This document shows positions 1 to 9,885 of a DNA stretch of 64,000 bases, piece by piece. This stretch comes from Aphrophora alni (Eukaryota; Arthropoda; Insecta; Hemiptera; Aphrophoridae): positions 32,701,120-32,765,119 of the forward strand of contig OY740769.1 in assembly GCA_963513935.1 (NCBI GenBank). Direction: 5' to 3'. Below the pieces are notes generated by a model, which worked only from the letters and a program-made list of their open reading frames with translations, was not told the DNA's origin and did not search any database. Numbering within the stretch: the stretch's first letter is position 1; each line of letters begins with the position of its first letter. A program made the position numbers and the translations under genes.

Positions 1-616
1 GCCTATAATGACGAAAATCTAAACATGGGGTTTCCCCATGAAAGTAATTTCTCTCTATACAGTGTAGGAAATTAACTACAAGGGATATCATAGAGTTAAA
101 CCTTCACGTACAATATTGGACTCTAGTTATACGCGCCTTTTTCTTTATAAAATGAAAGTATATTTTTACGTACGCACGAAATCGGAATATTAGAGAAAGG
201 GCGAAGTTTATTGTTGAGAACAAACCCGTGTATTTATCTTTGAACCCATTGGACGCGCACGGGAACGCAATTTAGTTTCAAAATGTAAAATCTTTCAAAT
301 GTATTAAACCCATCTACGGCTTATATTTCCTGCTTCCCTTTAAAAATGTAGCGTATATTAAGATATTTTGTATCAATTTAGCTATTTATTTTCATAGGAA
401 AGTATCACTTAACTTAATAGATCATCAAAGTACCCACTCAAGTTGCTCAATTCTACAATCGAAGACAGTGAACACTGATTATAAGTTGTCATTTCCTTTA
501 ATCTTATCAGACAACTCTTATAGATGTTTATTCCTGAGATAAATTTCTTCTATTTTTAATCCCAGTTTAAGTAGCATTCCAGTGATTAATATCAACAACT
601 TTATTATTCTCAGATA
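1..616. other. AT-rich intergenic DNA, nothing recognised
   Basis: I see no coding frame, RNA gene or repeat that I can support in this stretch. It is AT-rich with stops in all frames. Confidence 0.6.
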
Positions 617-900
617 TACAAGGTGTCCAAAAAGTATCAGAACAGGGTTATATTTTTGAACCATTCCAGATTTAGCTATATAACTTTGTTTATTAATACT
701 ATTACTTTAAAATTTACTTTTTGAAGCAACTATAAATTTTCCATAACTTTATGGGGACGTCACGCAGGGAGCCAGAATCTTAAACGAGACCATATGTCGA
801 GTTTTACATCATATTAAAGGTCTCTATTAGGAGAATACAATGCCGCAAATCGGACTTCAAAAGGTTCACAATATATAAAATGGCGGGGGTTGTACAATGC
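617..900 (+). mobile_element. One-ended DNA transposon terminus
   Basis: The stretch opens with TACAAGGTGTCCAAAAAGTA, the style of terminus seen at the ends of many insect Tc1/mariner-like and related elements. About 190 bp further in is a segment reading CATATTAAAGGTCTCT, and a related segment (CATTTTAAAGGTCTCT) recurs at about 3496-3511, followed by another terminus-like sequence (TACAGTGTGTTCC) at about 3560. I found no matching inverted end in the window, so this is either a truncated copy or a solo end. It contains AAAATGGC at 877-884, an octamer shared with other repeats here. No transposase coding is visible. Confidence 0.3.
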
Positions 901-1274
901 TGGTTTGTTGAAAATGGCTTAATTTTCTTGCTTGGGATAAGTAAAACTCCGATAATCCACGTAAGGAGCAATTTTTCTTGATAGTGAGTGATTTTTCACC
1001 TCCAGTGGAAGGGGTCTACAAGGAGGACTATATTCACTATACAAGGATGGTTTTATATTTAGGTTCCTTACACTAAATTTCATATTCCTATTCTTGCTTA
1101 CGTACATAACAACAACAGAAGAACTGTATGTCGAAAATAACTTTTTGGGCTTCCTGAAGCGATAAAATGCGAAGATCCATAAAAAAACCGAAGATTGATT
1201 TTTTTGCAATTGTCATACTTACTATGCTATGTATAATCGATAAATAAAAATGAAGAGACGAGCTAAAGATAAAA

Positions 1275-1450
1275 CATCTAGTCTTGGAATACTATAGTTA
1301 GGGTCGTAAGACAACAAGAGTTAGTTAAAATAGAACTGATAGGAAAGATAAAAGAGAGGGATCTAACACAAAACACAACGTCAAGAAAGGTGTAGATCCC
1401 AGCTAATATACCTCGGTATTACCACAAGTGAGCCTCTGAGTGGTCTTCAG
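1275..1450 (+). repeat. Dispersed repeat, copy 1 (partner at 16,261 on the other strand)
   Basis: The core AGAGAGGGATCTAACACAA, followed by TGTAGATC and then CCTCGG, is matched on the reverse strand at 16,261-16,430, where the same blocks occur in the same order with similar spacing. This copy is the more diverged of the two. The family is not identified. No inverted ends or poly-A tail could be assigned to it. Confidence 0.45.
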
Positions 1451-1594
1451 GTTCCACAATAGCTTAGCAGTCTAATGTATGTAGGTTAAGCAACTAAAGA
1501 ACAGACATTTTCTATCTTCAGAATTAAATATTGAATTTATTAAAAACTCAATAGACCCGAGGAATTTTCGTTTAAATGATATTAGTTCCAGATG

Positions 1595-2425
1595 TTAGGG
1601 TACGAACAGAACAAGTGGGTCGCGGTGGAGGTGGAGGTCGCGGTGGAGGTGGAGGTCGCGGTGGATGCTACTAGTTAAGTCGCGGTCGATGTTGACAGTA
1701 CATAACAAGGAGGTTACCTGCGCTGCTCAGTCGAGCTAGGACCACTGTCAAGTGAAGTACTTTGATGAAATTTGATTGACAAAAAGATTGTGCTTTTACG
1801 ATGTTGTGTGAGCCAAGTGATGACAGTGATGAAATGTCAGTTGTCACCAAGTGGTGGCAGATAGGTAATATACCCAACAGACGGCATCCAATAAATTTGA
1901 AAAGAAGCCGTTTAGGGGAATACCATCATCTTTTCCTCGAACTTAAAAATGACCGGTTATGATGTTGTCTTTGGGTCTTGTCCCACAATACGGGAGTGAG
2001 CTGCACAATTGCTATCAGATCTTCCTTCATATTTAGCACTTGAAATTCAAAAATGAACGTAATACGCAAAAGAGATTATAGGTAGCAACTAGAGTACCCT
2101 TGCGCACGGAATGACAGACGCCAGGCGTGTTCTATGCGAGCTGCTGTGGAAGGTGATGGCAACTTGGTCTTGAACGCACCAATCACAGGGAAGCATCCTT
2201 GTAGACCGCGCAGTAGGCATCCATGTAAAACAAACTCATTTGCTTTTCAAAAGCATCGATGTAAACCTCCTGGATGGCATCGCGCTAAACCTCCACCATC
2301 GCGCGACTTACCTGCTCTGTTCTCTTCCATTCACTACAATGTGTTTGTTTTACATTTATGTCGACATCGACCGCGACTTAACTAGTGGCATCCACCGCGA
2401 CCCACTTGTTCTGTTCGTACCCTAA
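1595..2425. mobile_element. Non-autonomous DNA transposon with 66-bp inverted ends
   Basis: The left end (1595-1696) and the reverse complement of the right end (2360-2425) match almost perfectly, starting TTAGGGTACGAACAGAAC and running through the subterminal GTCGCGGTCGATG. The left arm is 102 bp and the right 66 bp. The whole 36-bp difference is two extra units of an 18-bp GC-rich repeat. A TA is present just outside the GGG/CCC at each end and may be the target duplication, although TTAG/CTAA could also belong to the termini. The roughly 660-bp interior shows no transposase. Open frames at 1671-1877 and 2134-2385 both finish inside the inverted ends with the same residues (RHRPRLN), so they are repeat read-through. 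I cannot name the superfamily with confidence. Confidence 0.8.
1618..1665 (+). repeat. 18-bp GC-rich minisatellite inside the left inverted end
   Basis: The unit GGTCGCGGTGGAGGTGGA is present 2.7 times (1618-1635, 1636-1653, 1654-1665). The opposite arm of the transposon has only the last 12 bp of it once, so the tandem growth happened on one arm only. Confidence 0.9.
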
Positions 2426-3287
2426 GGTTAGGTTCAGCTTTGGAGGGGAAGCATGACCGAGTGAAATTTACAAAGTGATAGAAGTTGTTGTTTGCATCGC
2501 CTGAGATAGTTCATGTGCTAGGGCAATTAAAGTTCTCGTCACTTTGCCTAGTCTAAGAGACTATTTTGGTACTTGGTAGACAATTATATTATTTTATGTG
2601 TATCGAGAATTACTTATAGTCAAATGTAGAGTTACTATATAGTTATTATAAAAAATGGTTTGTTTGAAATTTTTAAAATGGCTGTCACATGAATCGATTT
2701 ATTGTTAGTTCTTTCTTATCTAAGTTCAACATACATCTATAAGCTCTTATTATAGTATTGTAATCTTTATCGTTCTGCGTATATTAAAACCTGGGACTAA
2801 TAAATCGCCAAGTGTGTAGATAAACTAAACAAGTCTAACTAACAGAATGCACGTCTTATGTCAGTTATTCAACTACATGAGTGGTTTTACATAATTTTAT
2901 TGCTTACCTGTGTTATTGGGTAAGTTTGGTGGTTGCAATATGTCGACTGATCTTCACATTTCATAGTCTCAGGAAACCGAAAAAGTTATTTTCTGTCATC
3001 GTTGTCGTCTGTACGTAAACACGACAAAAATACACACAAATTGTGATAGGAACGTGGAATTTGATATATAGGACTATAGTGTGTTCGTATAGACCTTTTA
3101 AATTCAGATAAATTGAGTTAAAAATGTCAAAATGGCGGCCAATGTATACGGGTTCATATCTCTTGTGTTATTCAACTTGAAAAATGCTAAATTAGATACA
3201 AATTTGCAGATTTCATTTCCGGTTGGTATTCGAGATCCGGTAGTGCCGATACACAATATTAACAAGTTGGAGGCTTCTTCACATATA
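2426..3287. other. Intergenic DNA, possible SINE body at the right end
   Basis: There is no gene here. AAAATGGC occurs at 2675-2682 and 3129-3136 (the second as AAAATGGCGGCC). The stretch from about 3050 to 3287 may be the body of the minus-strand SINE whose tRNA-like head is at 3288-3351, because an AAAATGGC segment also follows the second SINE head at 11,949. The left limit of such an element is not visible. Confidence 0.4.
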
Positions 3288-3351
3288 GGCTACAGGTGAA
3301 TCAGATCACCCGTGTGCAATGTATAGCGACTTAACCAAATGAGCTACAGCC
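3288..3351 (-). mobile_element. tRNA-like SINE head
   Basis: Read on the minus strand the 64-nt segment starts GGCTGTAGCTCATTTGG, which matches the tRNA A box (TRGCNNAGYNGG style). Further in it has a small T-arm-like stem, GGTGA/TCACC. Its first seven bases (GGCTGTA) can pair with its last seven (TGTAGCC) including wobble pairs, as an acceptor stem would. It is shorter than a real tRNA and the D arm does not close, so it is not a functional tRNA. A SINE head or tRNA pseudogene is the best reading. A related A-box segment is at 11,949. Confidence 0.4.
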
Positions 3352-3714
3352 TTCGTTTTAATTAAAAACCCCCTATTTCGACCCTAGAGAATTCGTAAAA
3401 ATGTTTTGAAATCTCAAAAATGCCCAAAAGTGCTTTTTTTGGGGGTAGGGGTCGTTTTTGGAATTTTTTCAAATCTAAAGCTAGGTCGATACCTCATTTT
3501 AAAGGTCTCTGTTCACTGGTCATTTTCGAAAAAAAGTTTTAACTTATCTTATCGCGCATGTACAGTGTGTTCCAAAAACGTTAAAAAAGTAGTGTTTTAC
3601 AGTTAGTTTTATTGTTACCACATAACATAGCATCGTAAACCAAATTTTTATCCTAAATTCGTGGGAAGATACTCTTTTCAAAAATGTGATTAAGTTGCCT
3701 GATACTCTAAAACT
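3352..3714. other. Intergenic DNA with a transposon-like terminus
   Basis: No gene is supported. TACAGTGTGTTCCAAAAACG at about 3560 resembles the termini of mariner-like elements. A segment similar to the element at 617 (TTTAAAGGTCTCT) lies about 60 bp before it. The open frames on both strands here are short and unrecognised. Confidence 0.35.
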
Positions 3715-3885
3715 TGAAATATATATAACTCCGAGGCTCGTTGGGACATATACACTGACAAGAGCGAAACAAGTCGAACCTTCTTTACATATATATAGCT
3801 TCGAGGCCCATTGGGACCGATACACTGATACGAACGATGTAAACGGAAACTGTATAATATATAAACATCTACGAGCCCCCTAAAG
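3715..3885 (+). repeat. Diverged tandem repeat of about 70 bp
   Basis: The first unit carries ATATATAACTCCGAGGCTCG, then TTGGGACATATACACTGA. The second, 70 bp on, carries ATATATAGCTTCGAGGCCCA, then TTGGGACCGATACACTGA. A third, poorer and partial unit (ATATATAAACATCTACGAGC) follows about 67 bp later. Divergence between units is high, so this is old and unlike the young satellite at 20,801. Confidence 0.6.
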
Positions 3886-4763
3886 AGTCTACCCGAAGAA
3901 AGTAGTGAAAGACCTATACAGAATTACGAGGTTTAGGAAAACTGTGTAACAACTGTTTTAGAAAAATGTGTCTACTGGGTAAGATACCAAATACAATTTA
4001 CATTTCTTAATAGGTCCAAGAGACCATTTTTGAGCATAAAATTTAGACGGTCTGCTTGTATTACATTGTATGATAGGGCTGGGTAAGTACCATGATAGTC
4101 GGTTATCAACTTATTTTTGTATTTAACTATTAAGGAAATAACTACACCCAGTAAAATGAATAAATGGGACGGTAAACTTTTGACAATGTTTTCTCCTTGA
4201 CGTTTGCACTTAACATAGATGTTTTACGAAGGCACGTAAGAAAACCCATCTTGTAAGTTTGTATTCAAATCTTCAATTCTACAGTCAGGGTTCTTTTTCT
4301 TATTATAACATAATATGATCCTTGAACTGTAATCTTGTGGTTTAGTTACAAGGTCATTAACCTTCATATGTTTACCTTAATGTGTTTACCTTCGGGAAAT
4401 ATCATTAACATTTCTACAAACATTAAAACGAAAAGTTTTTTTTTTTGAAACTCTAAACATATTAATAATTTGTTTGATAATATAGAGTGGGACGCTGCCA
4501 CGGTTCTATAACGAGCCTAAAGATACGCGCATGCTAGCCGCTTGGTCGATTTTACTACGAAAAATGTGAAATTCTATGGTCTATATGTAAGAATTAATTA
4601 CAGAGAAATCGTTTTTAACCGATTTTTTGGTTTAACGAATTTGTTCAAACGTTATAAAAGCTATAAGCACACATAGCAGACGAAAAGATACTCATAGAAC
4701 GTTTTTCACTAAAATTTTTTATTTGTAAATATATATACATTCTAAAACTTTGCAATATTTCAA
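3886..4763. other. AT-rich intergenic DNA, nothing recognised
   Basis: I see no supported gene, RNA or named repeat. A T-run lies near 4436-4446. Confidence 0.5.
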
Positions 4764-5440
4764 TATACAGGCTGTAAACAAAATTTGAGAGGGTTGTAAT
4801 CTGGAAATTGTAGAAAGCTGAAACTTTAGAATTTTTTTTCCCCCTAAAAAAATCTATATTCAGTATTATAAGGTAAATTCAAAAAATAATATAGGGTAAA
4901 ATACACTCTGGGGGGGGGGGCAACTCAAATTTTTTGAATGTAAAACCCTATCGAGTAATGCCTCATTTATAAAATCTTGTTTAATAGCAAATAACTACGC
5001 AAAATTCAGATATACTTTTAAGGAAAATATTATGGAGACAAAATTATTACAACAAATTTACTATCCTGTTCGACTAGGAAGTTTCATTATCATAAAATTT
5101 TCATTTTTTTTTTCAAGTTTAAATTTTTTTCATTAGATTATAAATTCTGTAGTAAATTAGATTTTTGATTATTTGACATGACGCTATTTTAGAGTGTAGT
5201 AAAATAGCAACTCAATTTGCACTCTTAATTTCTATTAAATAAGACATTTAAAATTAGATACTACCAGATGGGGGCTTTACGTTTGAAAATTGTTAATTGT
5301 CCCCAAAAAATGCATTTTTGGGTGGAGTTGAGTTTACCTTATATAATGCCTAAAAAGTTTTTTTTTTTTTAACGAAAAACCATTTCTAAGTTTTTTTTAG
5401 TTTTAGGTGTTGTCTAGGGACTTTTTTTACACCCGGTATA
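4764..5440. mobile_element. Foldback-type MITE with long imperfect inverted arms
   Basis: The left end is TATACAGGCTGTAAACAAAA and the reverse complement of the right end is TATACCGGGTGTAAAAAAAG. The similarity continues inward for about 190 bp in patches: ATTATAAGGTAAATTCAA on the left against ATTATATAAGGTAAACTCAA on the right, then ATGTAAAACCCTATCGAGTA against ACGTAAAGCCCCCATCTGGTA. There is no coding capacity. A run of 11 G is at 4910-4920. A second copy of one arm plus interior is at about 8395-8790. Long imperfect arms and an AT-rich centre fit a MITE or foldback element, possibly mariner-mobilised given the TA ends. Confidence 0.65.
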
Positions 5441-6342
5441 TGAATATCCAAAAACAGGTAAAACATAATTTATAATTATATAGTATAAATAAAACAAATA
5501 AAGTTAAATAAATTTAATTAATGTAAACCAGTATTTTTTAATTTTCCAGTTAAAATGTGTGTAAAATTCCTTAATAGCATAATAATAATGAAATCAAAAT
5601 TTGGGTGCAGCTACCTAAAGATCAAAATCAAAAAAATACAATTTTCTCAAATTTGGTTGTAACGATTTCGATCGAATTTTGAGTTCTGGAATAATTGGCA
5701 AATAAAATGACCCGAGAAATTACTAAAATATGCCCACACACCAAACTTGCAGGGGAGGGGGAATTCACAGACGGCGTATAGACATCTTTTCAAAAAAAAT
5801 ATTTTTTAGACTCATGACATCTCAAAACAGATATTTTCACAATAAACCTAACATAGATTTTGTTTACCTATGAAATAACTTTTTCTTTACTACGTACATG
5901 TGAAAAATCTCATGTAACTTGAAAATCTGTATACATTGCACAATCTTGTAGTGCGAATCGAGGAAGACCGTAATGGCGAAATGTCTTTAACTTCGTTCAG
6001 TGAAGGCAAACCGTTGCGAGGCCATACAATAATTAAATATTTCACTCTATTGCAGGACTCTGTGGGAACTATTGTTATGGCGGAAGTCCTTCAATAACTA
6101 AGCGTTCAGCAACCTCTACTTAATTACTTGTGTTTTGTTTTCTAGCTCATCTTCTACTTCATGTATCATTTAGCCTTTGTTTTGTTCATTTAATTGTAGC
6201 CTACAAACAGTCATTTGTAAACTAGTTGGACTTGAATATTTCCATTGCATAGCTAAAAGAACTTGAACGCTGGTATATAAATGAATTGGTTAAATTACTG
6301 AATAAGTATGTTGTTACTTTTCTCGCTCTTTCTTTCTCTATT
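5441..6342. other. Intergenic DNA, no gene
   Basis: AT-rich sequence without a supportable frame. A segment at about 5600-5640 (CTACCTAAAGATCAAAATC) weakly resembles one at about 17,270-17,290 (CTTCCTAAAGATCAAAACTC), so an old dispersed repeat may be present at both places. Confidence 0.4.
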
Positions 6343-6958
6343 TATACAGGGTGCTTCAGAAATGATTTTACAACTTTGTATAAAGTCATATAAATTTATT
6401 CAGACTACTTACAGAGCAGGTTTTTGTGTCATTTTGTATCGACATAAATTAAGTTTTGATTCACGTAGTGAATAGTATCGAATAGCACCGTCGAAAGCGC
6501 TAGCGACAGTAGTAACAAAGATGGCTGCCTTCACTGGCCTCGAGCGCGATTGCTTAGTCTTTTGGTTTTAAGAATCTACTACAATTGTGCAACGGAATTT
6601 TTGTACCGAGCCCGATTACATCGCCACCTCGTTCACTGGATCTGACATCTCTCGATTTTTACTTTTGGGAATTTATTCCATCTTTACCGGGTTCTCTCGC
6701 TGAGCTCAGAGCAAGAATCTACACCGTAGTTGAAGATGTTACACGTGACATGCTGCTCCAGGTTTGGCAGGAAATCGACTTTAGATAGAATGTCTGGAAA
6801 ATGTCCAATGGAAGTTACATTGAACGTAACTCACTATATGGTAATAAAGCTTGATGTATTTTGCTACAAAATGACATCTTAACTAGCTGTGTAAGTGGTC
6901 TGAATAAATTGATGTGAATTTACAAAGTTGTACAGTCCTTTTTGCAGCACTCTTTATA
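6343..6958 (+). mobile_element. Internally deleted mariner-superfamily element
   Basis: The left end (TATACAGGGTGC) and the reverse complement of the right end (TATAAAGAGTGC) match 10 of 12. Imperfect inverted repeats continue for about 90 bp, including TACAACTTTGTA, then ATTTATTCAGAC and TGTCATTTTGTA on both sides. TA lies at each edge, as expected for mariner insertion. At about 616 bp it is too short for an autonomous copy. It keeps the C-terminal part of a transposase (6585-6831) and has lost the N-terminal and middle catalytic parts. Confidence 0.75.
6585..6831 (+). pseudogene. Mariner-like transposase C-terminal remnant
   Basis: The frame reads PPRSLDLTSLDFYFW near 6624-6668, the conserved motif around the third catalytic aspartate of insect DDE transposases of the mariner superfamily (family form PPRSPDLTPLDFFLW). 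It is followed by LAELRARI, VTRDMLLQVWQEIDFR and then, after an in-frame TAG at 6786-6788, by NGSYIE, the usual family ending NGxHIE. About ten residues normally found between the LDF-FLW motif and the ELRARI helix are missing, so there is an internal deletion as well as the stop. The DNA-binding domain and the first two catalytic residues are absent. It cannot encode an active enzyme. Confidence 0.75.
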
Positions 6959-8394
6959 TTATACACAGGTGCTGTGAGGGGTAGTGAGCCGTGTGGTGGA
7001 TGGGATCAGTTATTCAATCCACCAGAAATATTGTATATATAGACGAAACCTACATAAAACACATACAACTCCAGTGTTGGCAGCCTGCATATTTGTAGCA
7101 TGTTTTGGAACTCACGGTTTGTTTTAATCAGAATTAAGTTTTCATTTTTACATGTTCTCAGATTTATTGTATCTTTGATTATTTATTTGCTTCTTAATAA
7201 ATTATCAAAGATTGGATTGTACCCAGTGCCTCACCACGTCTAGCCTAGGGTGTCTATCTGTGACCATGTGCTGGTGGAAAGAGCGGTGGCAGAGAGCGAG
7301 TGAGACAACGAGCACTGTGCCCCTCTCCCTCCCTACCTGCGCGAACTGAAAATCTAGCATGTTCTTTTTAAAGTATTATAACTATAGCGCACAAATTGCA
7401 AATGTCAGTACGTTTTGTATCAGGAGTAAAAAATCCACATTCTGCTTCTAGTACGGGATGACATTTTATCTTTTACAATAAATGCAAGTAGACCTAACAT
7501 AATCTAAAACAATAACACTGCGAGAGTCACGATCACAAGATTAATTCAGTTCACGATCATATAACACCAAACACTGACTGAATCTGAATCACCGTCATGT
7601 GTGTTGAGTATCACTGTGAAAATAACTGAAACTAGTCAATAGCGTAAATGTCGAGAATCGTAGCTCAAGTGATCTATGAAATCGCTATTTATCACGTTTA
7701 TGACAAGCATCGTGAGAGAATCAGAGATCAGTGAAAGATTTATTCAGCCTTGCCAAGTAGACTACATATCAAATTTCGTTTTAAAAGTGTACAACTGCGA
7801 GGAACTTAAGGACCAAGTTTCCAACACCAGCATAGCAAGTGGAACCCTGATTTAGGAACTCAATGGTGCATTGACGAGTGAGAAGATATTGTGCTCCATT
7901 TATTTACTTAACTAGGCTTTCTTAGGTAATGTCTTACCATACATTATAATTAAACTGTACATCAGAAATCACTTAATAAACTAGATCTAGCCGTTCCTGA
8001 TACGACATGGTCACGTTTGATTGCGTAAGGGATTACGTTAATAGACCGCAGTCTTAGCTTGTCTATGTAATCCTTAGAAATGGTTTCTATTCTAATTTAA
8101 AACCGGTAACTAGCTACCATTGCATAGTAGTTTGAGAAACAACTAAACTTAACCTAAGAATAAATTTATAATAGCTGATCAAAACCAAATGCTAATTAAC
8201 GTTGCCATAGACATTATTATACACATCATTATGGTAACCCTTGGTGTAACAATAGTTCCATTTTCTCTAAATGTATAAAAGAGATTTTTTTTTTGTACTT
8301 TTGATTCACTTAAAATGTCGAATATGCTTGCAAGTTCAATCGTTGCTGCACAATTTTTAAACAAAAATAACGCTTTGGAAATTAAATGTACAAA
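6959..8394. other. Intergenic DNA with one hairpin
   Basis: No gene is supported. A hairpin lies at 7171-7212. A comparatively GC-rich patch at about 7230-7340 (TGTGACCATGTGCTGGTGG, then CCCCTCTCCCTCCC) stands out from the AT-rich surroundings and may be a repeat end, but I could not match it elsewhere in the window. Confidence 0.4.
7171..7212. repeat. AT-rich hairpin, 17-bp arms
   Basis: ATCTTTGATTATTTATT (7171-7187) is followed after 8 bases by AATAAATTATCAAAGAT (7196-7212). The arms pair at 16 of 17 positions. The function is unknown; it could be a small foldback remnant. Confidence 0.7.
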
Positions 8395-8790
8395 AGGTCC
8401 AAGAAGTGTAAGAATCTTTAAACAAGGAAAAGGTAAATGAAACATAAGAAATGGTTTTTAGTGTAAAAAAAAAAAATTATGACATTGTAAGGGTAAATCA
8501 TCCCCACCTTCAAAATGAGGTTATTGAGGGCATCTCAAATTGATCAAATGTAAAACCCATCGAGTAACTTTAAATTAAAGGTCTTGGTTAATAGAAAATA
8601 ACTGCGCAAACTAAAGGTTGTTGTCGTACTTCCAAAATGGCGACCAGTCAAATGTTCAAAAAATACAATTTATTTCAGAATCTATTCTTAAGGAAAATAA
8701 TAACGACACAAAATTATTACTGAAAAAACTGCTCTTTTATTTAGTTCAACTTTGACCTACTGATACATTGAAAACATAAAATTCCTATAG
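8395..8790 (+). mobile_element. Damaged second copy of the 4764 foldback MITE
   Basis: Shared blocks in order with 4764-5440 or its reverse-complemented right arm: AGAAATGGTTTTT, ATTGTAAGGGTAAATCA, ATGTAAAACCCATCGAGTAA, GGTTAATAGAAAATAACTGC and TTAAGGAAAATAATAACG. This copy carries about 70 bp between the last two blocks (about 8620-8690), including AAAATGGCGACC, that the 4764 copy lacks. The outer terminus is degenerate and the far arm is not clear. Confidence 0.55.
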
Positions 8791-9343
8791 TTTTTAGTAC
8801 TGCCAGTTTAATAACAGGGTACGTTATAAACAATGTGATTTTTATTTTTAATACAGTATTGTATTTTAAAATTTTGCCTATGAAAAAATTAATTTTTAAG
8901 TTAGTCTTGGTCGTATAAAATAACAGATAAATTTTTGCTGTAATAATTTTGTCTCTATTTTGCAAACTATTTTGTACAACTCTCTATTTGTTTCAATAGT
9001 TCAGTATGGAATGATAATAGATATCGGTGACCTGAATTACGCTTGCAATTACAATTTATATTTATTAGTAATTAAGTTATCAAACAATTTTTAGACAAAA
9101 TGTAACGGAAACTTTCTCTCTTTCCTATGCAATGAAACAAAGAATATTTTTAGGTACTTGATAGAGAGGAATGAATGCTACAACGTTTCTATATCGAGTT
9201 GTTAATACTTAAATTGACATTTGTTTAGTATTTAACAATTCTATTCTAATGAACCACGTAGTTGTTCATATTGAAATTTAACCAATATTTGTTTCGTTGG
9301 TGACAAACTTGTATTAAAAGTTAACCTAATAATTTATTGAATT
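8791..9343. other. AT-rich intergenic DNA, nothing recognised
   Basis: No supported gene or repeat. The minus-strand frame at 8741-8965 is low-complexity (I/K/L/N-rich) and overlaps the MITE, so I do not treat it as a gene. Confidence 0.5.
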
Positions 9344-9401
9344 TGTGGTGGTTCCACGGGTATTCGGGGATCACCGTATTAAGATCATGGCATAAGATAT
9401 G

Positions 9402-9417
9402 CGATGCGCGCGCATCG
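9402..9417. repeat. 16-bp perfect GC-rich palindrome
   Basis: CGATGCGCGCGCATCG equals its own reverse complement. It lies 18-33 bp upstream of the predicted transcription start at 9435 and could be a dimeric factor site. Confidence 0.8.
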
Positions 9418-9432
9418 TAGTCAAGACGAAAC

Positions 9433-9468
9433 ACAGTCGTTCACCAGTGCGCCGAAGGACCGGACGTG
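9433..9468 (+). promoter_or_regulatory. TATA-less core promoter: Inr plus DPE
   Basis: ACAGTC at 9433-9438 matches the arthropod initiator TCAGTY at five of six positions, with A+1 at 9435. GGACGTG at 9462-9468 matches the DPE (RGWCGTG) exactly, starting at +28, the strict spacing known for Drosophila TATA-less genes and for jockey-type retroelements. There is no TATA box about 30 bp upstream. Transcription would run on the plus strand. Confidence 0.5.
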
Positions 9469-9885
9469 AGTTATGCGTTGTTTCTTAACGTTTTGGTAAA
9501 AAACCTAAATGACTGCCTAAACCGCTATTGCGGGGTCTGATCGACTCCCGGGTGTTACGTAGTCATTAGTAGGTCATCCGACTAAATTGAGCAAGAATTA
9601 TTATGTCCTAAAAGGGTTAACATAATTCCCCCATCACGCCTGCCCCTAACCGTAAGTTGTAACCGATAAGTTAACCAATTTAATAATTAATAAGTTAGTA
9701 TAATTAGTAAATTATACCTCATCATAAGCTGGCTGTGAACATAGTGATTAGTTGGGTTTGAGACTAAGCATTAATTAACGTTCCAATATATTTAATAGTT
9801 AAGTCCTAGCACGTTTTTCCAAACCCTCCTTCCGGAACCTTAAGCGGTTCAAACGTCTGGTCATATCGAATAACGAGGGCTAACG

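Larger units (their letters stand above)
9344..9885 (+). mobile_element. Candidate solo LTR of a retrotransposon
   Basis: This 540-bp block is richer in GC and CpG than its surroundings. It starts TGTGGTGGTTCCACGGG and ends near ATAACGAGGGCTAACG, in the style of LTR ends (TGT...ACA), but the final base is not the expected A and I see no clean 4-6 bp target duplication. It has an Inr+DPE promoter at 9435, where an insect LTR would start transcription. No primer-binding site or coding region follows, so if it is an LTR it is a solo copy. Alternatively it is the first exon and promoter of a host gene: GTGAGT at 9466 could be a donor. Confidence 0.35.

Noticed and set aside
919..1209. 96-codon minus-strand open frame
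   Set aside because: No recognisable family or start context, and it lies beside transposon-like sequence. It is probably a chance frame.
1671..2385. Two open frames (1671-1877 minus, 2134-2385 plus) with the same C-terminal residues
   Set aside because: Both end in the inverted terminal repeats of the 1595-2425 element, which makes the shared ending. They are not genes.
3288..3351. Functional tRNA gene
   Set aside because: Only 64 nt, the D arm does not close and the B box is degenerate. It fits a SINE head.
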